This document shows, in pieces, positions 16,972 through 27,900 of a stretch of DNA of 64,000 nucleotides. Under the pieces are notes generated by a model. The model worked only from the letters and a program-made list of their open reading frames with translations, searched no databases and was not told the origin of the DNA. The stretch comes from Shewanella basaltis. Its GTDB lineage: Bacteria; Pseudomonadota; Gammaproteobacteria; Enterobacterales; Shewanellaceae. The stretch lies in NCBI RefSeq assembly GCF_023283885.1, contig NZ_JAKILA010000009.1:82617-146616 (forward strand), read 5' to 3'. Position numbers and translations under genes: made by a program. Numbering within the stretch: position 1 is the stretch's first letter; each line of letters starts with the position of its first letter.

Positions 16972-17041
16972 TTTATTTGAGTCATCGTTGGTCGAAAATG
17001 ATGACGCCTTTATTCTTTATTACTTATTAAGTGAGTGACTA
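16972..17041 (+). promoter_or_regulatory. 5' leader of rplY with hairpin
   Basis: GTCATC (16981-16986) pairs with GATGAC (17000-17005) in a leader of about 70 bases, and no strong ribosome binding site precedes the ATG. In enterobacteria L25 represses its own mRNA through its 5' leader; this leader is a candidate for the same control. Only the hairpin itself is seen. Confidence 0.35.
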
Positions 17042-17329
17042 ATGTCTTACACAATCAACGCACAAACCCGCACTGAAATCGGGAAAGGTTCGAGCCGCCG
17101 CCTACGTCATGCTGGTCAAGTTCCTGCTGTGATCTATGGTGCTGGTCAAGAGCCTGTATCTATCAAGTTTGCACACAAAGACATCATTAACATCCAGTTA
17201 AATGACAACTTTTATACTACTGATTTAACAATCGTTTTAGACGGTAAAGAAATCAAAGTACGTGTACAAGCTGTACAACGTCACGCGTTCAAGCCAATGA
17301 TTGAACACGTTGACTTCAAATTCGCTTAA
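17042..17329 (+). CDS. rplY: 50S ribosomal protein L25
   Basis: A 95-residue short-form bL25, which binds loop E of 5S rRNA. Family motifs include [20 protein letters not shown] and [18 protein letters not shown]. It lacks the C-terminal CTC extension, as usual in gammaproteobacteria. It has its own promoter and terminator and converges with tamB. Confidence 0.96.
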   Translation: MSYTINAQTRTEIGKGSSRRLRHAGQVPAVIYGAGQEPVSIKFAHKDIINIQLNDNFYTTDLTIVLDGKEIKVRVQAVQRHAFKPMIEHVDFKFA

Positions 17330-17341
17330 TCGCTAATTTGA

Positions 17342-17369
17342 AAAAAAAGCGCCTAAGGGCGCTTTTTTT
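17342..17369. terminator. Bidirectional terminator between rplY and tamB
   Basis: AAAAAAAGCGCC and GGCGCTTTTTTT pair perfectly around TAAG. It lies between the stops of the convergent genes rplY and tamB and has T runs on both strands. Confidence 0.9.
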
Positions 17370-17392
17370 GTGGCTGAATTTTATGCTAGAAC

Positions 17393-20300
17393 CTAGTCGA
17401 TTTCGAAACTGTAGTAGATATCTAATGATTGGCTGAGCGTTCCAGACACGGTTTCTAAGTATAATTGCGACAATAAGTAATATCTCACCGTCATTTCGTA
17501 TCCTGGATTAAATACACCCACACCGTATTTAATCATCAGGTCATCACCAATGTAGCCACTGATAGCGACTTTTCCGTCATCGTTTGTATCAAGTTGTACA
17601 TTTGAGAAACCAAACTTTTCGATTAAACCTGTCGCGGTACTGCCAATGCTATTCATTGCGCCACCATCAAATTGAGCGCCTAAGCTGAGCGCTGCCCCCA
17701 TCATTAACGAGTTGCTTTGCTCGTTCGAAGTTGAGGTAAAGCCCTTTCCTGTCAATATGTAAGACAAGACTTCAGCTTGTTCTTTGGCGGGGCTTGAAAA
17801 CAGTGCCACCACTGGCCGCATGGGGGTACCTGTTACTCTTACTCCGGCGGTGATATCTTCATTTTTAATCTCTTTTGTTGCTTCAATGTTGAGATTAGGT
17901 ACCTCAATTGGGCCGACAAATTGCACTTCACCTGTGTCAATGTTCAGTGTTTGCCCCATAAACTTATAAGTCCCTTTGTTGACTTTTATATCGCCAAACA
18001 ACATAGGGGGTTTAAAGGCTTGTTGTTGTAATAATAAGTTTCCTTCAAGTTTACCTTTTAATCCCATCCCATCGATGGTGAGGTTTTTACCCACATTAAC
18101 GTTAATGTCGGCGATAACGGCATACGGGCTGGTTTTTACCACTTGCTCTGAAATTGAATCATTAAATACCACGTCATTTGAGACGGCGACACCGCCTTCT
18201 GCTAATGGCACTATTTTAATTTGCCCTGATGGCACATTCACCTGGCCTTTCACTGCAAACTGTTTTCGGTCAAATGTCATGTTCAGGTTAGGGGAGACAT
18301 TCAAAATGGCCATCGGCGGTTGAATAACCGCTAAATTGCTGCCCTTTATGTCAACATTTCCGCTGAATTGTCCTTGTGGCCATATCAGGGTTCCCTCGGT
18401 TGTTACTTGCCCATCACCCATATGCCATTGGCCGCTGAGTTGGCCTTGTTGGCCTTCAAGGGCTAATGATAAATACAATTTGTCTATTAATGTTGGGTTT
18501 GTTGATAGCGCAAAAGCGCCGTCGCTGAGCTTAATGTTGCCTAATACACTGGGTTCCATTAATGACCCTGCAAGTGTTAAACGGCTTGATAATATGCCTT
18601 CTAAGGTGGCGAGTCTCGGGAAAAACTCACCAAATGGGGCGAGGTTTAACTCATTGATATTGATGCTACCCTGTAAGGTACGGTCAGGGGTAATGTTGAC
18701 ACTAAATTGACTTTGCCAGTTAGCAATACCTGTGGAGTCAAAGCTAATGGTACTACTGATTTGTTTCTCATCCAGTGTTGCACGCATTAATAGCTGCTGA
18801 TAATCAATACTCACCGGCTTGCTTTTGGCTCGGGTTAACGTGATATTGCCTGGCATTAACATAAACTGCAGGTCTGCTGTGGGTCTTTTACCTTTTGCCC
18901 AATTCACCTGGCTCGTTAAGGCCGCCTGGCCATCCCATGATATTTTTTTAGATAACACGGGTGACAATAACTGCCCCGGATTACCGCTAAAATTAATGTT
19001 CGCTTGGCCTGTGTCACCTAAATTAACATCGTTTACTAGGCAGAGTTTGTTGTGCGGATGCACCAAACAAAAACGACTGATGTTGCCACGTTTTTTGACA
19101 TGATCCCAATTAAGCGTGATCGGGCTGTCTTGTTGCCAGGTTCCAAGTACATTTGACAAACTTAATTGAGTCAATTGGCCATAAAACTGCTGTTTATCGA
19201 GTTGACTTTGACTGGCCAGCTGAGTGTTAATTACCAGATCACCCTTTGTTGTTAATGAGGTTTGCTGTTGGTGTTGGTCACCTTCGCTTATCAGGATTAA
19301 CTCACTAAGCTTATTATTGTTCCAAAAAAGTAAGGTGTTATTAAGCGCGATGCGGTAACGATGTTGTTCAAAAGGGCGATAATTTGCGACTAACGTCGTG
19401 TTATCAATTTTACTGCCGTTGTAGCTGAATTTACTGATTTGCGCATCAACATCTACAATGGGATTTGCGCTGGTGCCATTGACATCGACCTTGGCAAAAA
19501 TATTACCTCTGCCACCGTTAATCCACTGGCTTAAATCTGGTACATTTAATTCTGCATCAATATCCCAAAGCTTATCTGCGGTACCATTTATCAATAAGTT
19601 AGCACCTAATGCATGAGCCTGTAGATTATCGGCATTGATTGCAAATGCCTGATCAATCGAAATATTACCTTGCAAATTCAAGGGGTAGCCATTGAGTCTA
19701 CCGGTTAAGTTAGCCTGCTTAATTGCCACGTCCCATTGCTTATCACCCACATTGCCTTGGGTGCTAAAGTGACCACTGAATTTACTTTTAAGCGGATTAA
19801 ACTGTGTCAGGTAGTCAATATGCTGTAATTGAATGTTGTCGGTTTTGACATTGGCTTGCCAGACAAGTTGGTTTTTATAGGCCAAATACCCATCTAAATT
19901 AAGGTTGCCAGCGATAGACTGTATATCGAGTTTGTTGACGGTCAATTTTTGTTGCTGAACTTCAATATCGGCTTTGATATCAAGTGTTGGGTGAAAAGGG
20001 GTCGTTAGTTGCCCGTCGAACCTGGCTACTTGGTCGCTCAAGTTGCCCTTGCTGGTCAGTTTATTGATTTGAGCTATGTATTCAGGCTTTTGTAATGGCC
20101 ATTGTAAATAGGCGTCTTTTAGCGAGACTTGGTAGTTAAGTTGTTCAGAGGTAAGGTCTACCGTTGAGGTTAACGCAAAATGATTGGTACCTTTTGCGAG
20201 AGCATTGATATTGAGTTGACGTAAATCTTGCGTTAAATCAAGTCGTAAAGAATGCTTAGATAATCCAGGCAAGGTTTGAGTGTTTGTTGTGTTCGCCACT

Positions 20301-21253
20301 AATTTTATGGTTAATGGGTAGTTACCTTCAAAGGCAATATCGCCAATAAGATTGACATCACCATAGTCATGTTGAATGTCTAACTGGGTAATCCCCAGTT
20401 GGTATTGACGAAAGCTTGCAGCCAAACTGATGCGACTAAAGTGATCTTCACGGCCAGTGATATTCAATTGGCTATCAGCGGCTGTAAATTGTTTTACCTT
20501 TATTGGAAAAGGCATAAACACTTGCGGTAAGTGAGCGAGTGGCCATTGCTCGTTTTGAGCTTGCTCGGTGTCGTTTTTGTTATCGCTGTGTTCAGGAATA
20601 TTGACCACAAGGCCTTGGCTTGTAAGCTGTTCAACGTGTAAACCGCTGTCATTCCAAATGGCTTCTGTTGTAAGTTGGTCTGCGTGATAACTCATGTCAT
20701 TTACTGTGACATTGACTTGGTTAAGTTGTGCTTTTAGCAAGCTTATACTTACAGGTAGCGTCAGTTCTTGCGGTGGTTGATTGTTGTCTGCCTCAGTCTC
20801 AGGTTCTGGTTCATTTTCAGGGCTGTGCTGCGTGACAATATCTACATTAAGTGTGCTGGCAGACAGGTTTGAGACACACACCTGTTTATTGATAAGGCAC
20901 ATTGGAACCCAGTCAAGTACTACCTCTTGTGCATTAACGGCAATACCGTCCATTTGCCAAGACAATTGATGCAATTTGAGTTCACTGTTAAGGGTGCCTG
21001 CTTGATATTCAAGGGTAATACCGCTCACAAATTTATCGACTAGCATCACAGTCATTTTACTACCAAACGGCGTACCAATAGCGACGGCAGCTAGCATTAA
21101 GATAATTAATGGCACATAAAACAAAAGCCTTGTGTAAAGCTTAAACTGTTTCCACAGTGACGCGGTAAAGCTCAGCCTAACCGGTAATGGGTTAACCTCA
21201 GTCGTTTGCTTGGTAGTGGATTGCGCGGGCTCTTTTGGTGGCATGTCTATCAT
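17393..21253 (-). CDS. tamB: Translocation and assembly module protein TamB
   Basis: A 1286-residue AsmA-like inner-membrane protein with a single N-terminal transmembrane helix (LFYVPLIILMLAAVAIGTPF) and a very long repetitive beta-strand body forming a hydrophobic groove through the periplasm. The C-terminal DUF490 domain is recognisable (VRVTGTPMRPVVALFSSPAK, then EVLSYILTGK). With TamA it assists outer-membrane biogenesis and lipid transport. Its start overlaps the tamA stop as ATGA, so the two are translationally coupled. Confidence 0.93.
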   Translation of the reverse strand: MIDMPPKEPAQSTTKQTTEVNPLPVRLSFTASLWKQFKLYTRLLFYVPLIILMLAAVAIGTPFGSKMTVMLVDKFVSGITLEYQAGTLNSELKLHQLSWQMDGIAVNAQEVVLDWVPMCLINKQVCVSNLSASTLNVDIVTQHSPENEPEPETEADNNQPPQELTLPVSISLLKAQLNQVNVTVNDMSYHADQLTTEAIWNDSGLHVEQLTSQGLVVNIPEHSDNKNDTEQAQNEQWPLAHLPQVFMPFPIKVKQFTAADSQLNITGREDHFSRISLAASFRQYQLGITQLDIQHDYGDVNLIGDIAFEGNYPLTIKLVANTTNTQTLPGLSKHSLRLDLTQDLRQLNINALAKGTNHFALTSTVDLTSEQLNYQVSLKDAYLQWPLQKPEYIAQINKLTSKGNLSDQVARFDGQLTTPFHPTLDIKADIEVQQQKLTVNKLDIQSIAGNLNLDGYLAYKNQLVWQANVKTDNIQLQHIDYLTQFNPLKSKFSGHFSTQGNVGDKQWDVAIKQANLTGRLNGYPLNLQGNISIDQAFAINADNLQAHALGANLLINGTADKLWDIDAELNVPDLSQWINGGRGNIFAKVDVNGTSANPIVDVDAQISKFSYNGSKIDNTTLVANYRPFEQHRYRIALNNTLLFWNNNKLSELILISEGDQHQQQTSLTTKGDLVINTQLASQSQLDKQQFYGQLTQLSLSNVLGTWQQDSPITLNWDHVKKRGNISRFCLVHPHNKLCLVNDVNLGDTGQANINFSGNPGQLLSPVLSKKISWDGQAALTSQVNWAKGKRPTADLQFMLMPGNITLTRAKSKPVSIDYQQLLMRATLDEKQISSTISFDSTGIANWQSQFSVNITPDRTLQGSININELNLAPFGEFFPRLATLEGILSSRLTLAGSLMEPSVLGNIKLSDGAFALSTNPTLIDKLYLSLALEGQQGQLSGQWHMGDGQVTTEGTLIWPQGQFSGNVDIKGSNLAVIQPPMAILNVSPNLNMTFDRKQFAVKGQVNVPSGQIKIVPLAEGGVAVSNDVVFNDSISEQVVKTSPYAVIADINVNVGKNLTIDGMGLKGKLEGNLLLQQQAFKPPMLFGDIKVNKGTYKFMGQTLNIDTGEVQFVGPIEVPNLNIEATKEIKNEDITAGVRVTGTPMRPVVALFSSPAKEQAEVLSYILTGKGFTSTSNEQSNSLMMGAALSLGAQFDGGAMNSIGSTATGLIEKFGFSNVQLDTNDDGKVAISGYIGDDLMIKYGVGVFNPGYEMTVRYYLLSQLYLETVSGTLSQSLDIYYSFEID

Positions 21254-23115
21254 AAATCGGTTCCCATCGTTAAATGGAAACGGAATGAGCGCGCCACGGT
21301 TTCGGTTTCATTTAACCCAAAGCCTAAGTCAAGTTTAATTGGGCCAATTGGGGATATCCAATGTACCCCACCTCCGACAGCAACAACCGGTTCGAGTTGA
21401 CCAGTATCAAAAGCATTACCGGCATCTATAAAGCTGGCAACTCGCCAAGTTGGGGTTAAATAATATTGATATTCGATACTGCCCACAGCTAAATAACGTC
21501 CCCCAACAACTTGGCGCGATAGGCCATCGTCACTATTGGTGTAATCAATATACGGGCCGAGTTCTTGATAACTGTAACCCCGAATGCTTTGGTCTCCGCC
21601 AGCAAAGTAGCGCAAAGAGGGCGGAATAAAACTAATGTCGTTATCGCTGGCAATGTTAGCCCCTAAATCTAGCCGAGCGACAAATCGATGTTTATCAAAT
21701 AGGGTTTCAATCCATTTAAAGCGTGCTTGTAATCGCGCTAATCGAATGGTTGAGCCTAGTGCAGGATCGGCATATTCCATGCTGTAAGTCTGTCTAAACC
21801 CCGATTTAGGATCGAGGGTGTTATCTCCACGCACTGTTTTGGTCAGGTTGTAACCTATCAAATAAAAACGTGGGTCGTAATCTGTGTCAAGCTGCTCATA
21901 AAACTCTCTAATAGATTCAACAGAGTAGCCATATAACCAGTTACTTTTAGAGCGTTTTTGTCTTGAAAGCCCAATTAAATATTTTTTAGATTCTAACTGG
22001 CCTGTATTATCAAATGAGCGGCTTTCTTCGTCATAATCTTGTGTCACGCCATAGGTATCACGAAGTAGACCGAGTTTAATTTTTAGTTGGTCATCTAATG
22101 GGTGACTGAGTGGAATAGTATAGGTAGTTAAAATTTTTGGACGCTCAGGAGACCACTCAGCACTGGTTTCCTGAACATGCCCAAAACGGTTGATTTGCGG
22201 TGTACGCCAAGTCAATCTGACTCTCGGGTCAAAGGTGTCTTCGGTGCTGTTACCTATGTCTGCACCAAGGCCCACTTCGATTAAATGACTCGGTCTTGGG
22301 CTAAGTTCAACCTTAATAGGCACCAGGCCATCACTGATTTTATCCACTTGGGGTAATACTTTGATGTTACTGAAATACCCTGTGTCTAGTAGGTCACGAT
22401 TAAATTCGGTTAATTGCTGTGTCGCATAGGGGGCATCGGCTTCAAATGGAATGAGTGCATTAAGTACGTCATCATTTAATGTACTGCCTGTAAAGTCAAC
22501 ATCACCAAATTGATAGCGTTTACCAGAGTCAAATTGTATGTTGATTTGCGCGGTATTTATGTCGCGATTAATACTGATTTCGGACTTAGTATAGTGCCCA
22601 TCAAAATAGCCGCGTGCCAGGGCTAGTGTCACTAATTGTGATTTTAATGCATCATAAACGCCATGATTAAGGGTATCGCCAGGCTTGATTTTTAGGCTGT
22701 TTAACCACAATGCAAACATGTCGTCTTGTAGCATGTCGCCGGTAAAGTGTATGTCAACCCATTGAATAATGATTGGATCGCCAGTAGTGATATTAAGGTT
22801 AAGCTCCCAAGGACCCGATTCGGTTTCTTTAATATCAATATCGACAATACCATGGTAATACCCCATAGATTCTAATGCATCTTGGGTGTTGTCATCGACG
22901 GTAAATAAAAAGGCTCTACGTTGTACGTCAGATTCTGGCAAAGTACCTAAATGGGCAATGATGTTTTTTTCAAGCTTTTTGCTAACACCCTCAATGTTAA
23001 CGTTAAGCCATGTATTCTCAGCAAGCACAAAGCCTGACATCAATAAGGTCAAGGAGAAAAACAGAAATTGGCTGAGTGTAAATCGTTTAGTGGACAAATT
23101 AGGCAAATGTTCCAA
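21250..23115 (-). CDS. tamA: Translocation and assembly module protein TamA (Omp85 family)
   Basis: A 621-residue outer-membrane protein with a signal peptide (FLFFSLTLLMSGFVLA), POTRA domains over roughly residues 35-270, and a 16-stranded Omp85 barrel. The conserved barrel segments RYFAGGDQSIRGY and WISPIGPIKLDLGFGLN are present. TamA is the outer-membrane half of the TAM complex. It is the first gene of tamA-tamB and diverges from the isoaspartyl peptidase gene. Confidence 0.93.
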   Translation of the reverse strand: MEHLPNLSTKRFTLSQFLFFSLTLLMSGFVLAENTWLNVNIEGVSKKLEKNIIAHLGTLPESDVQRRAFLFTVDDNTQDALESMGYYHGIVDIDIKETESGPWELNLNITTGDPIIIQWVDIHFTGDMLQDDMFALWLNSLKIKPGDTLNHGVYDALKSQLVTLALARGYFDGHYTKSEISINRDINTAQINIQFDSGKRYQFGDVDFTGSTLNDDVLNALIPFEADAPYATQQLTEFNRDLLDTGYFSNIKVLPQVDKISDGLVPIKVELSPRPSHLIEVGLGADIGNSTEDTFDPRVRLTWRTPQINRFGHVQETSAEWSPERPKILTTYTIPLSHPLDDQLKIKLGLLRDTYGVTQDYDEESRSFDNTGQLESKKYLIGLSRQKRSKSNWLYGYSVESIREFYEQLDTDYDPRFYLIGYNLTKTVRGDNTLDPKSGFRQTYSMEYADPALGSTIRLARLQARFKWIETLFDKHRFVARLDLGANIASDNDISFIPPSLRYFAGGDQSIRGYSYQELGPYIDYTNSDDGLSRQVVGGRYLAVGSIEYQYYLTPTWRVASFIDAGNAFDTGQLEPVVAVGGGVHWISPIGPIKLDLGFGLNETETVARSFRFHLTMGTDL

Positions 23116-23250
23116 AACTAGGGCTAATGATGCTTGTCACCATATAAATAATGCTATTGTCGCTATAAAGAGGAAAACTCGCAACAATATCATTGTAATA
23201 AGTCATATAAATGGTTACAAAGATGGACGTGTTTCAAGGACTTACCGATC

Positions 23251-24285
23251 ATGAATAAATTATATTTAACCTTTGCCTTATGTTTAGGCCTTGGCGCTAA
23301 TAGCGCACTCGCTCAAGAACAAAGCCCGATTACCATTGCGATTCACGGTGGCGCAGGCACCATTAATGCGGCCGATTTGACCGTAGAGCAACAACAAGCC
23401 TACCGCGACAAGTTGAATGAAGCTGTTAATCGCGGTTATCAGATATTAGAGCAGGGAGGAGAAAGTGTTGATGCGGTAAAAGCAGCAATTAACATTTTAG
23501 AAAATAGCCCATTATTTAATGCTGGTGTTGGTGCGGTCTATACCTTTGATGGCGGCCACGAACTTGATGCGTCAATTATGGACGGTAAAAGCATGAATGC
23601 CGGTGCCGTCGCTGGGATAAAACACATTAAAAACCCAATAGATTTAGCGATAGCAGTCATGCACAAATCACCCCATGTCATGTTGTATGGCGAGGGGGCT
23701 GAGGAGTTTGCCTTAACTCAACAATTTGACCTAGTGCCAAATAGTCATTTTGATACCGCACATCGTTATTCACAATTACTTGATGCCAAAGCCAGTATTA
23801 TTAAGGCTGAACATGCTAACGATGGTGATTATCAAGCGTCTGTTAGTATGTTAAAAGCGCATTATAAATTTGGCACCGTTGGTGCAGTTGCGCTTGATAA
23901 AAAGGGGAACTTAGCGGCTGGGACCTCAACGGGTGGTATGACAGCCAAACGCTTTGGCCGTATTGGCGATTCACCTGTTATTGGCGCGGGCACCTATGCT
24001 GAAAATGGCGTATGTGCGGTGTCGGCAACCGGCCACGGCGAGTATTTTATTCGCTATCATGTTGCGGGCGATATTTGCGCTAAAGTGAAATATCAACAAA
24101 AAAGCATTAATCAGGCGGCAGGCGAGGTTATCAATCACACTCTGGCTAATGCCGGCGGCACTGGTGGAGTTATTGCTATCGACAAGCAGGGCAATGTGGC
24201 CATGCCATTCAATACCAGTGGTATGTACCGAGCGAGTCGAACCGCAGGGCAGGCTGCCAATGTCATGATTTGGCGTGATAAATAA
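23251..24285 (+). CDS. iaaA: Isoaspartyl peptidase / L-asparaginase (Ntn hydrolase)
   Basis: A 344-residue plant-type asparaginase that self-cleaves between Gly and Thr to make alpha and beta chains. A signal peptide (LYLTFALCLGLGANSALA) predicts periplasmic location. Visible motifs are IHGGAGT at the start, NPIDLAIAVM, and the processing site FGTVGAVALD with Thr209 as new N-terminus and nucleophile, followed by GTSTGGMTAKRFGRIGDSP. It degrades isoaspartyl dipeptides and asparagine. AAGGAC precedes the ATG. Confidence 0.92.
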   Translation: MNKLYLTFALCLGLGANSALAQEQSPITIAIHGGAGTINAADLTVEQQQAYRDKLNEAVNRGYQILEQGGESVDAVKAAINILENSPLFNAGVGAVYTFDGGHELDASIMDGKSMNAGAVAGIKHIKNPIDLAIAVMHKSPHVMLYGEGAEEFALTQQFDLVPNSHFDTAHRYSQLLDAKASIIKAEHANDGDYQASVSMLKAHYKFGTVGAVALDKKGNLAAGTSTGGMTAKRFGRIGDSPVIGAGTYAENGVCAVSATGHGEYFIRYHVAGDICAKVKYQQKSINQAAGEVINHTLANAGGTGGVIAIDKQGNVAMPFNTSGMYRASRTAGQAANVMIWRDK

Positions 24286-24460
24286 TCAGGTGTAATAAAC
24301 TGTGCCATATTAGCAACATAGGCGATTAGCCTAATCGATTAAATTTACTGTCCTCTTGGTCAAATTTGACTAAACTTAAAACGTTACAGGTATAACGATA
24401 ACAATCGCGGCGCAGATAGCCTTTATACCTACGCGATTTCTTTGTGCTTTTGGGGGGACT

Positions 24461-24877
24461 ATGGATTCGATAAAAATTAAAGATCATATGGACAGACATC
24501 CTGTTTTACTCAGCGCTAATATGTCTTTAGCCATTGCTGTTGAACAATTACTCACCAGCAATAAAAGTGGTGCACCAGTAGTGGATGCGAAAGGTGAGCT
24601 GGTGGGCTTTTTGTCACAACAAGACTGCTTAGCCGTAATGCTAAAAAGCAGTTACCATTGCGACATGACCAGTACGGTAGCAGACTGCATGAAAAGTCCT
24701 GTGCTATCTGTTGCGCCTGATGACAGTATTTTACAATTAGCAGAGCAAATGCTTGGTGCAAAGCCCAAAATCTATCCAGTGGTAAGTGGTGGTAAAGTCA
24801 TAGGTACCATTAATCGTACCAATGTACTTAACGCCATGAATACCTATATGCAACAGTGCTATTTATCTCCTGCATAA
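24461..24877 (+). CDS. Protein of two CBS domains
   Basis: A 138-residue protein made of a tandem CBS pair (units near residues 5-60 and 68-130: KIKDHMDRHPVLLS and VADCMKSPVLSVAPDDS start the two). Such Bateman modules bind adenine nucleotides or related ligands and regulate partners; no fused effector domain is present, so its target is unknown. GGGGGG precedes the ATG. Confidence 0.85.
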   Translation: MDSIKIKDHMDRHPVLLSANMSLAIAVEQLLTSNKSGAPVVDAKGELVGFLSQQDCLAVMLKSSYHCDMTSTVADCMKSPVLSVAPDDSILQLAEQMLGAKPKIYPVVSGGKVIGTINRTNVLNAMNTYMQQCYLSPA

Positions 24878-24910
24878 CAATCGTCAAAATCAATACCATT
24901 ATGCTGTTTT

Positions 24911-24945
24911 CCTTGCTAGGATCGCTTTTTTCGATGTAAGCAAGG
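24911..24945 (+). promoter_or_regulatory. Hairpin covering the hrpA ribosome binding site
   Basis: CCTTGCT...ATCG (24911-24923) pairs with CGAT...AGCAAGG (24932-24945) in two blocks around a T-rich loop. The right arm runs into the AAGGGA ribosome binding site of hrpA, so folding would limit translation starts. Confidence 0.4.
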
Positions 24946-24954
24946 GAATCAGAT

Positions 24955-27900
24955 TTGAATTCGGACCTTCACCCGCTATCTAAGGCGTATCTCAATCTTT
25001 GTTATCAAACCGATGCCGCTAAAATCCGTCGTCGATTATTTCGTATTAATAAAGAAGCCGAGTCTGAAAAAAAATCTCAAACGTTAGCGCAACTCACCGA
25101 AGAGGCAAAAAAAGCCTACGCCAAAGCGCAGCAGCGTTTGCAATCAAGACCCGCTGTTAGCTACCCAGACGAACTTCCGGTATCGCAAAAGCGCGAAGAC
25201 ATTGCTTCAGCTATTGCCAATAATCAAGTTGTGATTGTGGCCGGTGAAACGGGCTCAGGTAAAACCACTCAGTTACCGAAAATTTGCTTAGAGTTAGGCC
25301 TAGGAACACGCGGCCTTATTGGACATACTCAACCGCGCCGTTTAGCCGCCAGAAGTGTTGCCAATCGTGTCGCTGATGAGCTTAACAGCCCTCTGGGTGA
25401 AGTGGTTGGTTTTAAAGTGCGTTTTGCCGATGCCATTAGTGACAATAGCTACATCAAGCTGATGACCGATGGTATTTTGCTGGCAGAATTAACATCAGAT
25501 CGTTTTTTAAATCAATACGACGCCATCATTATCGATGAAGCCCATGAGCGAAGCCTTAACATTGATTTTATCTTGGGGTATTTAAAGCAAGTACTCAAAA
25601 AACGCCCAGATTTAAAAGTCATCATTACCTCAGCAACCATCGATGTTGAGCGTTTTTCTAAGCATTTTAATGATGCGCCTGTGATTGAAGTCTCAGGCCG
25701 TACGTATCCTGTTGAAACTCGATACCGACCACTTGTACGAGATAACGACGCCGACCTTGATGTTAGCGACGGTATTTTTGCCGCGGTAGATGAGTTAATC
25801 GCTGAAGGTCCAGGCGATATTTTGATCTTTATGAACGGTGAGCGCGAAATTCGTGACACCGCAGAGTTACTGCGTAAACAGCAGTACCGCGACACAGAAA
25901 TTTTACCTTTGTATGCGCGCCTGTCGTATGGCGAACAGTCTAAAGTGTTTAAAAGCCATATTGGCAGGCGGATTGTGTTGGCCACCAACGTGGCAGAAAC
26001 CTCATTAACCGTACCAGGGATTCGTTATGTAATTGACCCAGGTACTGCACGCATTAGTCGTTATAGCTACCGCACTAAAGTACAGCGCTTACCCATTGAG
26101 CCAATATCGCAAGCCAGCGCCAATCAGCGTCAGGGGCGTTGTGGTCGTGTTGGCCCGGGGATTTGTATTCGTCTTTACGATGAAATGGACTTTATTCAGC
26201 GTCCTGAATTTACCGATCCTGAAATTTTGCGTACCAATCTCGCCTCGGTTATTTTGCAAATGTTGGCAATTGGCTTAGGCGATATTGCTGGTTTTCCGTT
26301 TATTCAGCCACCCGATCAAAAACACATTCGTGATGGTTTTTTATTGCTTGAAGAACTGCAAGCCGTTAAAAAGCACCGCAATGACCTAGTGTTAACGCCT
26401 CTGGGTAAAGATTTAGCCAAAATCCCACTCGACCCACGATTAGCCCGTATGGTCATCGAAGCCAATAAGCTAGGCTGTTTACATGAAGCGTTAGTGATTA
26501 CCTCAGGCTTGTCGATTCAAGATCCACGTGAGCGCCCCATTGATAAAAAGCAAGCTGCCGACGAGTGTCATCGCCGCTATGCCGATAAAGACTCAGACTT
26601 TGTTAGTTGGGTAAAACTGTGGGATCACGTTAAAGATCAAAAACATGAATTGTCTGCGAGCCAATTTAGAAAACAATGTCGCGACGAGTTTTTAGCCTAT
26701 TTACGTGTGCGTGAATGGCAAGATTTATACACCCAAGTTAAACAAGCAGTACACGAGCTTAAATGGCGCGTGAGCGACAATGCCGCCAGTTATGAGCAAT
26801 TACACAAAGCCTTATTGTCAGGCTTGCTCAGCCATATTGGCTTTAAAGGTGAAAACAACGAGTATTTAGGTGCCCGTAATCGTAAGTTCTTTGTGTTTCC
26901 TGGTTCGCCGTTAGCCAAAAAAGGCCCTAAATGGATTATGGCCGCCGAGTTGACTGAAACATCACGTTTGTTCGCCCGTTGTTGCGCCAAAATAGAGCCA
27001 GAATGGTTGGAGTCTCTGGCCTCGCATTTGGTGAAAAAGAATTATGTAGAACCGCACTTTGAAGCCAAAGCAGGCAGTGTTATTGCACTTGAAAACCAGG
27101 TGTTATACGGCTTAACCATCGTTAATCGCCGCCGTGTGCAATATGGGCCAATTGATGCTGTCCAGGCGCGTGAGATTTTTATTCGTAGTGCATTAGCAGA
27201 AGGGCAGTTACAAACCAAAGAGGCCTTTTTTGTTAATAACCAAACATTGCTTAACGATATTGAATCGTTAGAGCATAAGTCGCGTCGACGCGACATTTTG
27301 GTAGACGAACAAGTGCTGGTGGATTTTTACGAACCGCTGATCCCTGCCGGTATTTACAATGCACCCTTGTTTTTTGCTTGGTGGAAAAAAGCCCGTCAAC
27401 TCACTCCTGACTTATTAGATTACAGTCAGGCTCTGTTGATGCAACGCAGTGCCGATCATATTTCGGCGTTGGACTTTCCTGAAGTGTGGCACAAAGCTAA
27501 TTTGGCATTAAAAGTCAGTTACCATTTTGAGCCTGGCAATGTTGATGATGGCGTGTCGGTGCACATTCCTGTGGCGCTGATAAACCAAATTGACGACAGT
27601 GATTTTGATTGGTTAGTACCAGGACTGCGTGAAGAAAAGCTGGTGGCTTTAATTAAGTCGCTTCCCAAAAACTTGCGGCGTAATTTTGTGCCCGCACCCG
27701 ATTATGCCCGTGCCTGTTATCAAGCGATGAAACCATTTGAACTGCCGATGATTGAGTCCATGTGCAAGCAATTGCTGCGCATGAGTGGCGTGCGGATTTC
27801 AGCGGATGACTTTGACTTAACCCAAATCACTGAACATCTTAAAATGAATTTTAAGATTGAAGATGATAAGGGCCGCCTTGTGGCGCAAGGGCGAGATTTA

